Positions 19,097-28,450 of a stretch of 56,386 bases of DNA are shown one piece after another (within the stretch, counting starts at the first letter, position 1; each line of letters starts with the position of its first letter). The translations under genes and the position numbers were made by a program. The notes beneath the pieces were generated by a model. That model saw only the letters and a program-made list of their open reading frames with translations, was not told the origin of the DNA and did not search any database. This stretch comes from Hyphomicrobiales bacterium (GTDB taxonomy: Bacteria > Pseudomonadota > Alphaproteobacteria > Rhizobiales > Xanthobacteraceae), in assembly GCA_003135415.1 (NCBI GenBank), contig PLBP01000032.1, positions 102,842 to 159,227 of the forward strand, read 5' to 3'.

Positions 19097-19747
19097 CTAG
19101 ACGATTTGTTCCGGCGCGGAAATGCGCGCCGCGGCTTCCGCGATGACCGTTTCCACGCGCGCTCGATCGCTCCAGACAGCGGCGCCGAGCGCAATAAAGT
19201 CGGCGCCGGCGCGGGCGAGTTCCACTACCTGATCGGCTGTTTCCGCAAACGCGATGCAGGGAATTTCGAAGATTTCCGCCCACCACGCCACGCGCTCGAC
19301 GATCGCCTGGAGCGATGGAGACTTTCCCGCGGCGTCCGGCTCGCCGAACATCACATAGTCGGCGCCCGCCTCGCCGGCGGACATGGCATCGTCGCGGGTA
19401 ACCAAGCCGCCCGCGCCGGCGACGAGCTTGGACTTTAAAATCGGCACGGCATTGCGGAGTGCCTGCGCGCCGGAAAGATGCGCTCCATCGGCGCCGATCT
19501 TCACAGCAAGATCGGCGCGCTCCTGCAGCAGGAAGGCGATGTTCTTCTCCTGCACCAACGGCAGAAGCGCGCGAGCGCGGGCGGAAAGCTCGGAATCGCT
19601 CGCGGGCGAAAAGCGCGCGATCACCGCCGCGATGTCGCCCACGGCGCAAGCCACTGAGAGCAAATCCGCGAAGAGAGCCGCCTCATCGATCAACGGCGTG
19701 ATCAACATCAAGCGCGCGGGCGGCCGTTCGGCTTTGTTTTGATTCAT
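19097..19747 (-). CDS. thiE: Thiamine phosphate synthase-like protein (ThiE family)
   Basis: This TIM-barrel protein is predicted to join hydroxymethylpyrimidine pyrophosphate and thiazole phosphate. Phosphate-binding and barrel motifs resemble ThiE ([34 protein letters not shown]), but the usual HLGQ/DMP substrate motifs are altered. It may be a divergent ThiE or a TenI-like relative. The start [10 protein letters not shown] is chosen because the upstream in-frame extension would overlap fba. It lies 40 bases after fba, in the same direction as the glycolytic genes. No TPP riboswitch precedes it. Confidence 0.75.
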   Translation of the reverse strand: MNQNKAERPPARLMLITPLIDEAALFADLLSVACAVGDIAAVIARFSPASDSELSARARALLPLVQEKNIAFLLQERADLAVKIGADGAHLSGAQALRNAVPILKSKLVAGAGGLVTRDDAMSAGEAGADYVMFGEPDAAGKSPSLQAIVERVAWWAEIFEIPCIAFAETADQVVELARAGADFIALGAAVWSDRARVETVIAEAAARISAPEQIV

Positions 19748-19787
19748 CCGATCAACCGCGCGCGTAAAAGGCAAGCGAAAGCGCGCT

Positions 19788-20813
19788 TCAAGCCGCTTTC
19801 TTCTCCAAGGTCGCCGACCAGCGCCCTTCGGAAGCAAGCCCGTTCATGCGAGCGCGGTGGGCGAATGCGCGTTGCGCCGCCGCCACGTTTTCCGCTTTGC
19901 CCAACCACGCCTTCTGCGGCGCGGCCTGCAGTGCCCGGCCATAAGAAAAAGTGAGCTTCCAAGGCAAGCCGCCGATCCGGTTGATGGCGTCGAGATGCGC
20001 GGTCGCCTCCTCCTCGGATTGGCCGCCGGAAAGGAATGCGATGCCGGGCACCGCCGAGGGCACGCAGGCCTTCAACACGCGCACCGTTTTCTCGGCGACC
20101 TCTTCGACCGACGCGCGCTTTGCGCTTTTCTTGCCGGAGATCACCATGTTCGGCTTCAGCACCGTGCCTTCCAACGCCACCTTCGTTTCGAACAGCTCCA
20201 CATAGAGCGTCTTCAGCACCCACTCGGTCACGGCGTAGCAGCGGTCCGCATCGTGCGCGCCGTCCATCAGGACTTCCGGCTCGACGATCGGTACGATCTC
20301 TTGTTCCTGGCAGAGCGCCGCGTAGCGCGCGAGCGCGTGCATGTTCGCCTTGATGCAGTTCCAGCTCGGGATACCCTCGCCGATGTCGATCACCGCGCGC
20401 CACTTGGCGAATTTCGCGCCGAGGCCGCGATATTCGGCGAGCCGCTCGCGCAGCCCGTCGAGACCTTCGGTGATGACCTCGCCGGGCGAGAACGAGAGCG
20501 GCTTCGTGCCCTGGTCGACCTTGATGCCGGGAAGCGAACCCGCTTTCTCGATCAGCTTCACGAGCGGGGTACCGTCCTTCGCGTTCTGGCGAATCGTCTC
20601 GTCGTAGAGAATGACGCCGGAGATATGGTTCTTCATCGCCTCGGCCGAGCCGAACAGAAGCTCGCGATAATCACGCCGCGCATCGGCCGAAGATTCGACG
20701 CCGATCGCATCGAAGCGCTTCTTGATGGTGCTGGTGGACTCATCAGCGGCGAGGATGCCCTTGCCGGGCTTCACCATGGCGTTGGCGACTTTGTTCAATT
20801 CCGAGAGGTTCAT
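19788..20813 (-). CDS. fba: Class I fructose-bisphosphate aldolase
   Basis: The enzyme cleaves fructose-1,6-bisphosphate to glyceraldehyde-3-phosphate and dihydroxyacetone phosphate through a Schiff-base lysine. GILAADESTSTIKKRF near the N-terminus and EGTVLKPNMVISG, with the Schiff-base lysine, are class I signatures. No class II zinc motif is present. The start MNLSELNKVA has AAGGAAG about 6 bases upstream. The length (341) is normal. It lies 22 bases after pgk in the tkt-gap-pgk-fba order, so it probably shares that transcript. Confidence 0.96.
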   Translation of the reverse strand: MNLSELNKVANAMVKPGKGILAADESTSTIKKRFDAIGVESSADARRDYRELLFGSAEAMKNHISGVILYDETIRQNAKDGTPLVKLIEKAGSLPGIKVDQGTKPLSFSPGEVITEGLDGLRERLAEYRGLGAKFAKWRAVIDIGEGIPSWNCIKANMHALARYAALCQEQEIVPIVEPEVLMDGAHDADRCYAVTEWVLKTLYVELFETKVALEGTVLKPNMVISGKKSAKRASVEEVAEKTVRVLKACVPSAVPGIAFLSGGQSEEEATAHLDAINRIGGLPWKLTFSYGRALQAAPQKAWLGKAENVAAAQRAFAHRARMNGLASEGRWSATLEKKAA

Positions 20814-20835
20814 GGCGTCTTCCTTCGTTCCCGGC

Positions 20836-22029
20836 TTATTGTATCCGCAAGGCCTCGACCCCCGGCAAGGGCTTTCCTTCCAGCCATTCCAGGAAGGCGC
20901 CGCCGGCGGTCGAGACATAGGTGAAATCGTCGATCACGCCCGCATGGTTGAGGGCGGCGAGGGTGTCGCCGCCGCCGGCGAAGGAGTGAAGTTTCCCCTT
21001 GGCGGTGAGGTGTGCCACCCCCCGCGCGAGCGCGATCGTGCCGGTATCGAAGGGCGGAATCTCGAAAGCGCCCACGGGCCCGTTCCACACCAGGGTGCGC
21101 ACGCGGGCGAGTTTCGCCAGAATCGCTTCCACTGATTTCGACCCGATATCGAGGATCATTTCGTCGGGACCGACCGCTTCGATCGAAACGGTGCGCACGG
21201 GCGCATGGGCCTCAAACTTCTTCGCCACCATGGCGTCGACCGGCAACAGGATCTCGCAGCCCTTTCCCTTCGCATCGGCAAGAATTTTTCGGGCCGTTTC
21301 GAGAAGATCGGGCTCATAGAGCGACTTGCCGATATGCCGTTTCTGCGCGGCGAGGAAGGTGTTCGCCATGGCGCCGCCGATGAGGAGCAATTCGACTTTG
21401 TCTAGGAGATTGCGCAAGAGCGCGAGCTTCGAGGAGATTTTCGCGCCGCCCACGATCGCGGCGAGCGGCCGCTCGGGCGTGGCGAAGGCGCGGGTGAGCG
21501 CCTCGATTTCCCGCTGCATCGTGCGGCCGACATAAGCCGGCAATTTGTGCGCGATCCCCTCGGTCGAGGCATGCGCGCGATGCGCGGCGGAAAAGGCGTC
21601 GCTCACATAGATATCACCGAGCTTGGCGAGCTTGTCGACGAATTGAGGAGCGTTCTTCTCCTCCTCGGCATGGAAGCGGGTATTTTCGAGCAAGAGCACG
21701 TCGCCGGGCTTCATCGCGGCGACGGCCTTTTCGGCTTGCGGACCGACGCAATCCTGCGCGAAGGCGACGGGCCTGCCGAGAATGCCGGCGACCACGGGTG
21801 CTACCGGCGCCAGCGATTGCGAGAGATCGGGCCCCTTCGGACGGCCGAAATGCGAAAGGAGAATCGCCTCGCCGCCCCGCTCGATCACCGAGCGGATGGT
21901 CGGCATCACCGCGCGGATGCGGGTGTCGTCGGTGACGCGGCCCGCTTCCATCGGCACGTTGAGATCGGCGCGGATCAATACGCGCTTACCCTTTACGTCG
22001 GCCTGATCGAGCGTGTGGAACCCCGGCAT
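20836..22029 (-). CDS. pgk: Phosphoglycerate kinase
   Basis: The enzyme transfers phosphate from 1,3-bisphosphoglycerate to ADP. The N-terminal signature VLIRADLNVPMEAGRVTDDT, GRPKG, and the C-terminal nucleotide motif GGGDTLAALNHAGV are present. The start MPGFHTLDQA gives 397 residues, the family norm. An in-frame ATG at 22161, five bases beyond the gap stop, would add 44 strongly basic residues without homology that I recognise. Neither ATG has a strong ribosome-binding site, so the exact start is less sure than the gene. Confidence 0.95.
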   Translation of the reverse strand: MPGFHTLDQADVKGKRVLIRADLNVPMEAGRVTDDTRIRAVMPTIRSVIERGGEAILLSHFGRPKGPDLSQSLAPVAPVVAGILGRPVAFAQDCVGPQAEKAVAAMKPGDVLLLENTRFHAEEEKNAPQFVDKLAKLGDIYVSDAFSAAHRAHASTEGIAHKLPAYVGRTMQREIEALTRAFATPERPLAAIVGGAKISSKLALLRNLLDKVELLLIGGAMANTFLAAQKRHIGKSLYEPDLLETARKILADAKGKGCEILLPVDAMVAKKFEAHAPVRTVSIEAVGPDEMILDIGSKSVEAILAKLARVRTLVWNGPVGAFEIPPFDTGTIALARGVAHLTAKGKLHSFAGGGDTLAALNHAGVIDDFTYVSTAGGAFLEWLEGKPLPGVEALRIQ

Positions 22030-22165
22030 TGGCGCCGTTCGCTTTACGCTCCCCGCTATGGAAACGCGCAGCTTGCGCCGTTGTTTCAACGAGCGGGCGC
22101 TTTTTTGCTTTCGTGCGGACGAGCCGGCGGAAGACCGGCGTTTCGTCGTGCGCTGCGGCATCGGT

Positions 22166-23173
22166 TCAGCCGAGCTTGCCCATGGCGACGGCGGTGTCCG
22201 CCATGCGGTTCGAAAAGCCCCATTCATTGTCGTACCACGACATCACCCGCACGAAGGTGCCGTCCATCACCTTGGTCTGGTCCATGTGGAAGACCGAGGA
22301 ATGCGGATCGTGGTTGAAGTCGATGGAGACGTTGGGCTGGGTCGTATAGGAGAGGATGCCCTTCAATTGCTGTTCGGACGCGCGCTTGATCGCGGCGTTG
22401 ATCTCGTCCTTGTCGGTCTTGCGCCTGGCCACAAACTTGAAATCGATCACCGAGACGTTCGGCACCGGCACGCGGATCGAAACACCGTCGAGCTTGCCCG
22501 CGAGTTCCGGCAAGACGAGACCGATCGCCTTGGCCGCACCGGTCGAGGTCGGGATGATCGAGAGCGCCGCCGCGCGGGCGCGGTAAAGATCCTTATGCAC
22601 CTGGTCGAGCGAAGGCTGGTCGTTGGTGTAGGCGTGGATCGTGGTCATGAAGCCTTTTTCGATGCCGACGGCGTCGTTCAGCACCTTGGCGACCGGCGCG
22701 AGACAGTTCGTGGTGCATGACGCATTCGAGACGATCCTATGGTCCTTCGCGAGCTTATCGTGGTTGACGCCGTAGACGACGGTGAGATCGGCGCCTTCGG
22801 CGGGCGCCGAGATCAACACGCGCTTGGCGCCGGCGGTGAGATGCGCCGACGCTTTGTCCTTCGAGGTGAAGATGCCGGTGCATTCGAGCGCGATGTCGAC
22901 CTTGAGGTCCTTGTGCGGCAGCGCCGCCGGATCCTTGATCGCCGTCACCTTGATCGGCCCGTGCCCGACATCGATCGTATCCGGGCCGGTCTTTACTTCG
23001 CCCCGGAAGCGGCCATGCACGGAATCGAAGCGTAGCAAATGCGCGTTGGTTTCCACCGGCGCGAGGTCGTTGATCGCGACCACCTCGATGTCCTTGCGGC
23101 CGGACTCGGCGACGGCGCGCAGAATATTGCGGCCGATGCGGCCGAAGCCGTTGATGGCGACGCGAACGGTCAT
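22166..23173 (-). CDS. gap: Type I glyceraldehyde-3-phosphate dehydrogenase
   Basis: This NAD(P)-dependent enzyme oxidises and phosphorylates glyceraldehyde-3-phosphate. The Rossmann start [12 protein letters not shown] and the catalytic [19 protein letters not shown] are present, with the nucleophile being the first cysteine. [12 protein letters not shown] closes the protein. The length (335) is standard. It overlaps tkt by four bases and precedes pgk, the conserved order of the alphaproteobacterial glycolytic and pentose-phosphate cluster. Confidence 0.97.
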   Translation of the reverse strand: MTVRVAINGFGRIGRNILRAVAESGRKDIEVVAINDLAPVETNAHLLRFDSVHGRFRGEVKTGPDTIDVGHGPIKVTAIKDPAALPHKDLKVDIALECTGIFTSKDKASAHLTAGAKRVLISAPAEGADLTVVYGVNHDKLAKDHRIVSNASCTTNCLAPVAKVLNDAVGIEKGFMTTIHAYTNDQPSLDQVHKDLYRARAAALSIIPTSTGAAKAIGLVLPELAGKLDGVSIRVPVPNVSVIDFKFVARRKTDKDEINAAIKRASEQQLKGILSYTTQPNVSIDFNHDPHSSVFHMDQTKVMDGTFVRVMSWYDNEWGFSNRMADTAVAMGKLG

Positions 23174-25182
23174 GCTCTCTCCTTGCGCGGCAATTCGCGC
23201 TTATCTCCTAGCGCGGCGAACGCCGCGGCGACAATCGCTTCCGTGGTAATTCCGAAATGACGGTAAAGGTCCTTATAGGGGGCGCTGGCACCAAACCCGC
23301 TCATGCCGATGAAGGTTCCGCTGCCGATCACCGCGTCCCAGCCAAGCCGGGTCGCGGCCTCGACCGCGATCTTGATCGGCGCATCGCCCACGATCGCCGC
23401 GCGATAGCTCTCATCCTGCGCGAGAAACAAATCGAGGCAGGGCACCGATACGACGCGCGCAGCGATCCCTTGTTTTTCCAGCTCGCTCTTCGCCGCCACG
23501 CAAAGCGAGACTTCCGAGCCCGAGGCGAATAGCGAGACCTGCGCCTTGCCCTTGGCGGGTGCGAGTTCGTAGGCGCCGCGCGCGCATTTGTTGGCCTCTT
23601 CGAAGGCGGCTCGCAGCGCCGGCAAATTCTGGCGGGTGAGCGCGAGCACGCTCGGGCCGCCGGTATATTCGAGCGCGAGCTGCCAGCACTCGGCCGTCTC
23701 CATGAGATCGGCCGGCCGAAAGAGGTGCAAATTCGGGATCGCCCGAAGTGCTGCGAGATGCTCGACCGGCTGATGGGTCGGTCCGTCCTCGCCGAGGCCG
23801 ATCGAGTCGTGCGTCATCACGTGGATGACCCGCTGCTCCATGAGGGCCGCGAGGCGAAGCGAAGGCCGGCAGTAATCGGAGAACACAAGGAAGGTGCCGG
23901 AATAGGGAATGACGCCGCCATGCAGCGACATGCCGTTCATCGCCGCCGCCATACCGTGCTCGCGGATGCCCCAATGCATAAAACGGCCCTTGAACTGACC
24001 GGGACCGATCACAGCCATCGCCTTCGTCTTGGTGTTGTTGGAGCCGGTGAGATCGGCGGAGCCGCCGATCATCTCGGGCACCGCGGCGACGAGCGATTCA
24101 AGCGCGAGCTCCGAGGCCTTCCGCGTCGCGATCTCCTGCGGCTTCGCCGCGGCGTTTTCTTTCACCTGGCGCACGGCACCAGCGAGCACCGCCGGCAGCT
24201 TGCCGGCCATCCGGCGCTCGAACTCCGCCCTCTTGTCGGCGGGAAGCGCACTGACGCGTTCCTTCCATTTCTTGCGGCTCTCCGCCGCGCGCGCGCCGGC
24301 TTTGCGCCATTCACCCAAAATATCGGCGGGAATTTCGAACGGCGGATAATTCCAGCCGAGCTTCTCGCGCGCGCCTTTGATTTCCTCGGCGCCAAGCGCC
24401 GAGCCGTGGGCTTCCGCAGTGCCCGCTTTATGCGGCGCGCCGAAGCCGATCGTAGTACGGCAAGCAATCATCGTCGGCTTATCGGACTTTCGCGCCGCCT
24501 CGATCGCCTGTTCGATCGCCGCGGGATCGTGCCCGTCGATTCGGCTCGCGTTCCAGTTGGATGCCTTGAAGCGCGCGACTTGATCGGTCGAATCCGCAAG
24601 CGAGAGCTTGCCGTCGATGGTGATGCCGTTGTCGTCGAAGAACACGATCAACTTCGAAAGCTTGAGGTGCCCTGCGAGCGCAATCGCCTCTTGGCTGATG
24701 CCTTCCATCAGATCGCCGTCGGAGGCGAGCACATAGGTAAAGTGATCGACGATGTCGCCGAACTCTTCGGCGAGGATGCGCTCGGCGAGCGCCATGCCGA
24801 CCGCGTTGGCGAGCCCCTGGCCGAGCGGGCCGGTGGTGGTCTCGACCCCTTCGGTGACGAAATTCTCGGGATGCCCCGGCGTTTTCGAGTCGAGCTGGCG
24901 GAAGCGCTTGATCTCCTCGATTGTCATCGCCGGATAGCCGCAGAGATAAAGCAGCGAATAGAGCAGCATCGAGCCGTGGCCCGCCGACAGCACAAAACGG
25001 TCGCGGTCGGGCCAGGCGGGATCGGCGGGGTCGAACTTCAGGAACTTCGTATAGAGGACGGTCGCGACATCAGCCGCGCCCATCGGCAGGCCCGGATGAC
25101 CGGATTTCGCCGCCTCGACCGCGTCCATGGAAAGCGCGCGAATGGCGTTGGCCATGCGGTCGTGGTTCGCGCGCGTGCTCAC
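23170..25182 (-). CDS. tkt: Transketolase
   Basis: This thiamine-diphosphate enzyme of the non-oxidative pentose-phosphate pathway moves two-carbon units between sugar phosphates. The TPP-binding region [10 protein letters not shown] appears as [20 protein letters not shown], and [20 protein letters not shown] is the transketolase signature. The length (670) is typical. It is the first gene of tkt-gap-pgk-fba, with a plausible promoter 34-70 bases upstream in the divergent gap shared with DUF4164. Confidence 0.97.
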   Translation of the reverse strand: MSTRANHDRMANAIRALSMDAVEAAKSGHPGLPMGAADVATVLYTKFLKFDPADPAWPDRDRFVLSAGHGSMLLYSLLYLCGYPAMTIEEIKRFRQLDSKTPGHPENFVTEGVETTTGPLGQGLANAVGMALAERILAEEFGDIVDHFTYVLASDGDLMEGISQEAIALAGHLKLSKLIVFFDDNGITIDGKLSLADSTDQVARFKASNWNASRIDGHDPAAIEQAIEAARKSDKPTMIACRTTIGFGAPHKAGTAEAHGSALGAEEIKGAREKLGWNYPPFEIPADILGEWRKAGARAAESRKKWKERVSALPADKRAEFERRMAGKLPAVLAGAVRQVKENAAAKPQEIATRKASELALESLVAAVPEMIGGSADLTGSNNTKTKAMAVIGPGQFKGRFMHWGIREHGMAAAMNGMSLHGGVIPYSGTFLVFSDYCRPSLRLAALMEQRVIHVMTHDSIGLGEDGPTHQPVEHLAALRAIPNLHLFRPADLMETAECWQLALEYTGGPSVLALTRQNLPALRAAFEEANKCARGAYELAPAKGKAQVSLFASGSEVSLCVAAKSELEKQGIAARVVSVPCLDLFLAQDESYRAAIVGDAPIKIAVEAATRLGWDAVIGSGTFIGMSGFGASAPYKDLYRHFGITTEAIVAAAFAALGDKRELPRKERA

Positions 25183-25222
25183 GTCGATCTCTCTAGCAGC
25201 CTCTGTTTTGAAGGCCGCGGAC

Positions 25223-25250
25223 TGATAACACGCGAGGCCCCGGAGTCAAA
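25223..25250 (-). promoter_or_regulatory. Putative sigma-70 promoter of the tkt operon
   Basis: On the minus strand the -35 hexamer TTGACT (25250-25245), a 16-base spacer and the -10 hexamer TATCAG (25228-25223) would start transcription near 25216. That gives a leader of about 34 bases before tkt. The -10 matches consensus at four of six positions. Confidence 0.45.
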
Positions 25251-25326
25251 ACGAGCGAGGCCCTTTTCGCGCGTGAAATGGCACTCTCCCGCGCTTTTCC
25301 TTCTGGTCATAACTTCGCCCCCGGCG

Positions 25327-25355
25327 TTGACGCATGATGCGCGCGGACCTTTACT
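25327..25355 (+). promoter_or_regulatory. Putative sigma-70 promoter of DUF4164-zapA
   Basis: A -35 hexamer TTGACG (25327-25332), a 17-base spacer and a -10 hexamer TTTACT (25350-25355) precede the DUF4164 gene by about 25 bases. It is back to back with the putative tkt promoter. Confidence 0.45.
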
Positions 25356-25380
25356 CGTCGCTCGTGGGAGTGAGTCGACT

Positions 25381-25653
25381 TTGAGCGCGATGGATGCGGC
25401 CATCCGGCGTCTAGACGCCGCGATCGATACGCTGGAAGCGGCGGTGAACCGCGGCGTCGAGCACGGCCGTCGCCGTGAAGCCCTTGAATCGCAATTGCAG
25501 GCCTTCGGTAGCGATCGCTCGCGGCTCGCCTCCGAGCTCGATCGCGTGCGCGCGCGCTCCACCGATCTCGATGCCGCGAACCGCGAGGTCTCCCGCCGCC
25601 TCGAACACGCCGCCGATACCATCCGCGCCGCGCTCTCGGCGCAGGACCGCTAG
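25381..25653 (+). CDS. DUF4164-family small coiled-coil protein
   Basis: This 87-90 residue, almost entirely helical protein has heptad-like patterning (AIRRLDAAIDTLEAAV and ALESQLQAF) and is found immediately before zapA in Rhizobiales. Its function is not established. A role with ZapA in the division ring is only an inference from position. I place the start at TTG 25381, ten bases after GGGAG (25366-25370). The ATG at 25390 is an alternative, but its spacing of 19 bases is poor. zapA starts 14 bases downstream. Confidence 0.78.
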   Translation: MSAMDAAIRRLDAAIDTLEAAVNRGVEHGRRREALESQLQAFGSDRSRLASELDRVRARSTDLDAANREVSRRLEHAADTIRAALSAQDR

Positions 25654-25667
25654 ATCCGGAGCCCGCA

Positions 25668-26054
25668 ATGGCACAAGTCAGCGTCACCATCGGCGGCCGC
25701 GTCTATCGAATGGCCTGCGACGACGGCCAGGAAGAGCATCTGATGCGGCTCGCGCGCGAGCTCGACCAGAAGCTCGCGCAGCTGCGCGAGGCGTTCGGCG
25801 AGATCGGCGACACCCGTCTCGCCGTGATGGCCGCGATCATGGTCGCCGACGACCTGTCCGAATCCCGCCGCCGCATCCGCGCGCTCGAGCAAGAAGTCGA
25901 GGGCCTGCAGGAAACGGGGCTCGCCGCCGCCGATCGCATCGAGGCGGCCGATCGCGCGGGAGCGCAGACCCTCGAAAAAGCCGCCGAGCGGATCGAGCGT
26001 CTCGCACATGCGCTGAACGGCGGCCTTGGTGGCGGTGGAACGGCGCTCGGTTGA
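25668..26054 (+). CDS. zapA: Cell division protein ZapA
   Basis: ZapA binds and bundles FtsZ protofilaments at the division site. The N-terminal beta domain (MAQVSVTIGGRVYRMACDDG) and EEHLMRLARELDQKL match, followed by a long coiled coil and a Gly-rich C-terminus. The length (128) is usual for Alphaproteobacteria. The zapA-6S RNA-5-formyl-THF cyclo-ligase order is widely conserved in Proteobacteria. Confidence 0.93.
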   Translation: MAQVSVTIGGRVYRMACDDGQEEHLMRLARELDQKLAQLREAFGEIGDTRLAVMAAIMVADDLSESRRRIRALEQEVEGLQETGLAAADRIEAADRAGAQTLEKAAERIERLAHALNGGLGGGGTALG

Positions 26055-26099
26055 GGATTAGGGCTAGCAGCACGCGAGAAAGATGACTACATTGATTGC

Positions 26100-26262
26100 G
26101 CGGTGCTGCGGCGCTCGTCAGGAGACCATTCCTCGGGGCCATAACGATCCAAAGGGAGCTGTCCCTGGCCTTGCCCCTGGGCTCGGCTATTACGGCACCC
26201 ACCTATTCGTAGGTTTTCCGGGATCGCTGTCTCCAACGGCTCTCGTGGCCCGCACTTTATTC
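26100..26262 (+). ncRNA. ssrS: 6S RNA (ssrS), ends approximate
   Basis: 6S RNA mimics an open promoter and sequesters sigma-70 RNA polymerase in stationary phase. The region between zapA and the 5-FCL gene is the classical ssrS locus. It folds as a long rod: CGATCC at 26145-26150 pairs with GGATCG at 26221-26226. A large internal bulge lies between 26127-26144 and 26227-26245, and GGGAGCTGTCCC (26154-26165) forms an apical hairpin. Weaker closing pairs lie near 26105-26112 and 26249-26256. A 67-codon open frame over the same bases is treated as chance. Confidence 0.7.
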
Positions 26263-26282
26263 TTCCACTATCTTTCAGTCGC

Positions 26283-26882
26283 ATGACCCTCGCCGAGGCG
26301 AAACCCATCGCCGACAAGAAACGCGAACTGCGCGAGGCGGCGATCGCCCGGCGCGATCTCATGCCGCCCGACGACCGCGTGCGCGCGGCCCGCAAGATCG
26401 CGGCGTCGACGTTTCCGGTCGCGGTGTCAGAAGGCGCGATCGTTTCCGGCTTTTCGCCGATCAAGACCGAGTTCAACCCGCTGCCCTTGATGCGGGTGCT
26501 GGCGAAGGCGGGCGCGCGCTTCGCATTGCCGAAAGTGATGGGTCGCGGCAAACCGCTCTCCTTGCGCAGCTGGGACTTCGGCGAGCCGCTGGTCTCAGGC
26601 GTGTGGGGTATCCGCGAGCCGGGGCCGGAAGCGCCGGAAGTCGCGCCCGACATTCTGCTCGTTCCCTTCGCGGCCTTCGACCGCGCCGGCTACCGCATCG
26701 GCTATGGCGCGGGCTATTACGACATGACGCTCGCCGGCTTGCGCGCGAAGAAAAAGATCGTCGCGATCGGCATCGGCTTCGCGTTGCAAGAAGTGGAGAA
26801 GGTGCCGGTGGAAGCCCATGATGAACGGCTCGATTACATTCTCACCGAGGCTGGTCTCGTTTTCGCGGCGGGACACGCTTGA
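26283..26882 (+). CDS. 5-formyltetrahydrofolate cyclo-ligase
   Basis: The enzyme uses ATP to turn 5-formyl-THF into 5,10-methenyl-THF, recycling folate. The family motif RIGYGAGYYDMTL and the VSGFSPIKTEFNPLPLM stretch are present. The length (199) is typical. It follows the 6S RNA and may be co-transcribed with it, as in E. coli ygfA. Its last four bases overlap the next gene. Confidence 0.94.
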   Translation: MTLAEAKPIADKKRELREAAIARRDLMPPDDRVRAARKIAASTFPVAVSEGAIVSGFSPIKTEFNPLPLMRVLAKAGARFALPKVMGRGKPLSLRSWDFGEPLVSGVWGIREPGPEAPEVAPDILLVPFAAFDRAGYRIGYGAGYYDMTLAGLRAKKKIVAIGIGFALQEVEKVPVEAHDERLDYILTEAGLVFAAGHA

Positions 26883-27703
26883 TGCGCTTTCTATTTCTCG
26901 GTGACGTGGTCGGGAGGCCGGGCCGCGAAGCGGTGACGAGCCGGCTGCCGAAACTGCGCGAGCGCTGGAAGCTCGATTTCGTCGCCATCAATGGCGAGAA
27001 TTCCGCCGGCGGCTTCGGCATTACGGAAGCGATCTACAACGAGCTTTGCGACGCCGGCGCCGATGCGATCACGCTCGGCAACCACTCCTGGGACCAGCGC
27101 GAGGCGCTCGTCTTCATCGAGCGCGCGCCGAAATTAATTCGCCCGCTCAATTATCCCGCCCGAGCGCCGGGCCGAGGGGCGGTGCTGCTTACGGCGAAGA
27201 GCGGTGTCCGCATCCTCATCATCAACGCGATGGGCCGCGTGTTCATGGACCAGCTCGACGATCCGTTTGCCGCGGTCGAGCGCGAGCTTGCCGCCTGTCC
27301 GCTCGGCGCGGGTTGCGACGTCGCCGTGTGCGATTTTCACGCCGAGGCGACGAGCGAGAAGCAGTCCTTCGCGCATTATTTCGACGGGCGCCTTTCGCTC
27401 TTTGTCGGCACTCACACTCACGTGCCGACCTCGGATTACCGTGTGCTTGCCGGGGGCACCGCCTATGTCAGCGACATCGGCATGTGCGGCGATTACGACA
27501 GCGTGCTCGGCATGGCGAAGGAAGAGCCGATCCGCCGCTTCCTCACCAAGATTCCGTCCTCCCGCTTCGAGCCGGCGACCGGCGAAGGCACGCTGGCCGG
27601 CGTCGCGGTCGAGATCGACGAGAAGTCGGGTCACGCGCTTCGTATCGCGCCGCTTCGCCTCGGCGGCTGTCTCGAAGAGACGAGTCCGAAATTCTGGGAA
27701 TGA
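26879..27703 (+). CDS. TIGR00282-family metallophosphoesterase (YmdB-like)
   Basis: This is a calcineurin-like phosphoesterase. The Bacillus relative YmdB hydrolyses cyclic nucleotides. Metal ligands sit in FLGDVVGRPGR, INGENSAGG, LGNHSWDQREAL, VCDFHAEATSEKQ and VGTHTHVPTSD. The length (274) is standard. It is translationally coupled to the 5-FCL gene (ATGA overlap). The physiological substrate in Alphaproteobacteria is not known. Confidence 0.92.
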   Translation: MMRFLFLGDVVGRPGREAVTSRLPKLRERWKLDFVAINGENSAGGFGITEAIYNELCDAGADAITLGNHSWDQREALVFIERAPKLIRPLNYPARAPGRGAVLLTAKSGVRILIINAMGRVFMDQLDDPFAAVERELAACPLGAGCDVAVCDFHAEATSEKQSFAHYFDGRLSLFVGTHTHVPTSDYRVLAGGTAYVSDIGMCGDYDSVLGMAKEEPIRRFLTKIPSSRFEPATGEGTLAGVAVEIDEKSGHALRIAPLRLGGCLEETSPKFWE

Positions 27704-27709
27704 CGTTTG

Positions 27710-27749
27710 AATATTAAAACTCCGGCTCCGCTTTGAGGCGGAGCCGGAG
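27710..27749 (-). terminator. Strong hairpin terminator between convergent genes
   Basis: A perfect 12-bp stem, CTCCGGCTCCGC (27720-27731) with GCGGAGCCGGAG (27738-27749), has a 6-base loop. On the minus strand it is followed by TTTTAATATT, so it best serves the frameshifted gene at 27774-28242. It could also stop the plus-strand phosphoesterase transcript. Confidence 0.8.
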
Positions 27750-27773
27750 CATTTCGTTCAAGCGGCGCGATGC

Positions 27774-28242
27774 TTAGTAGTAGCTAGAGCCATCCGGCCC
27801 GCAGACAAACACGCGCTGATAGCCCGACGGCGTCCACATCGACTGCCAGCACTGATCATAGGCGGCGTAATCGCCGAACGCGGCATAGGGAAGCCACCGA
27901 CCGTTGTGACGGTGATGATGGCGGTCGTTCCCGGCCCAACGCTGCCCATTCCGGCGCTGCGCATTGTTGTTAATGGCAAAGTTTCGCGCGTTGTTACGGA
28001 CGGAGAAATTCTGCCCATTTGCTATTACCGCGAGCGGGGCGAGCGGCAAAATTTCGCGTGCCGCCTACATTTGCGTTAAAGCGCGCTCCACTTCCGCTCG
28101 CTCCGTTGAAGCTGTGCGAAGCAACGCCGGCGCTGCGGCCTCCGCCACTCCCGCCGTGGCTATTCGCGGCCGAAGCGACATTCGGAATCACGAGCGCACC
28201 GAGCGCGGCCGCGGCCGTCAGAACCAAGAGAACTTTTCTCAT
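27774..28242 (-). pseudogene. Exported small protein gene split by a frameshift
   Basis: The 5' part encodes a clear signal peptide (MRKVLLVLTAAAALGALVIP, cleavage near ASAA) and a Gly/Ser-rich segment, preceded by AAGGAG at 28251-28256. This frame closes at TAA near 27994. The 3' part, in the +1 frame from about 28055, encodes an Asn/His/Arg-rich region and a C-terminus with WLPYAAFGDYAAYDQCWQSM and GYQRVFVCG. Together they would make one secreted protein of about 150 residues with a pair of cysteines. The shift lies between about 27995 and 28060. It may be a real inactivation or a sequencing error. The function is unknown. Confidence 0.6.
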
Positions 28243-28450
28243 GACACGTACTCCTTCTCGTCGCCCATAAATCGTGGGCTTGATACGAAGATAAGTACGA
28301 AGTCGGCGTTTGGATCGGATTCTGTCCGAAGTTTAATCGTGCAATCGCGGATTTGTGTTCGTGTGTGAACGCCGGTTCGGGAACGCGACGGGATTGGGGC
28401 AATTGAATCCGCCAGGCAGCCGTTTGCTGCGCTGCTTCTTAGACTTTCGC

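Noticed and set aside
23725-25653. A 642-codon plus-strand frame across the transketolase gene
   Set aside because: Most of it is antisense to tkt. Only the last 87-90 codons are real (DUF4164), supported by their own ribosome-binding site and synteny with zapA.
26083-26286. A 67-codon frame between zapA and the 5-FCL gene
   Set aside because: It coincides with the 6S RNA locus and its base-paired structure, and the peptide has no family features.
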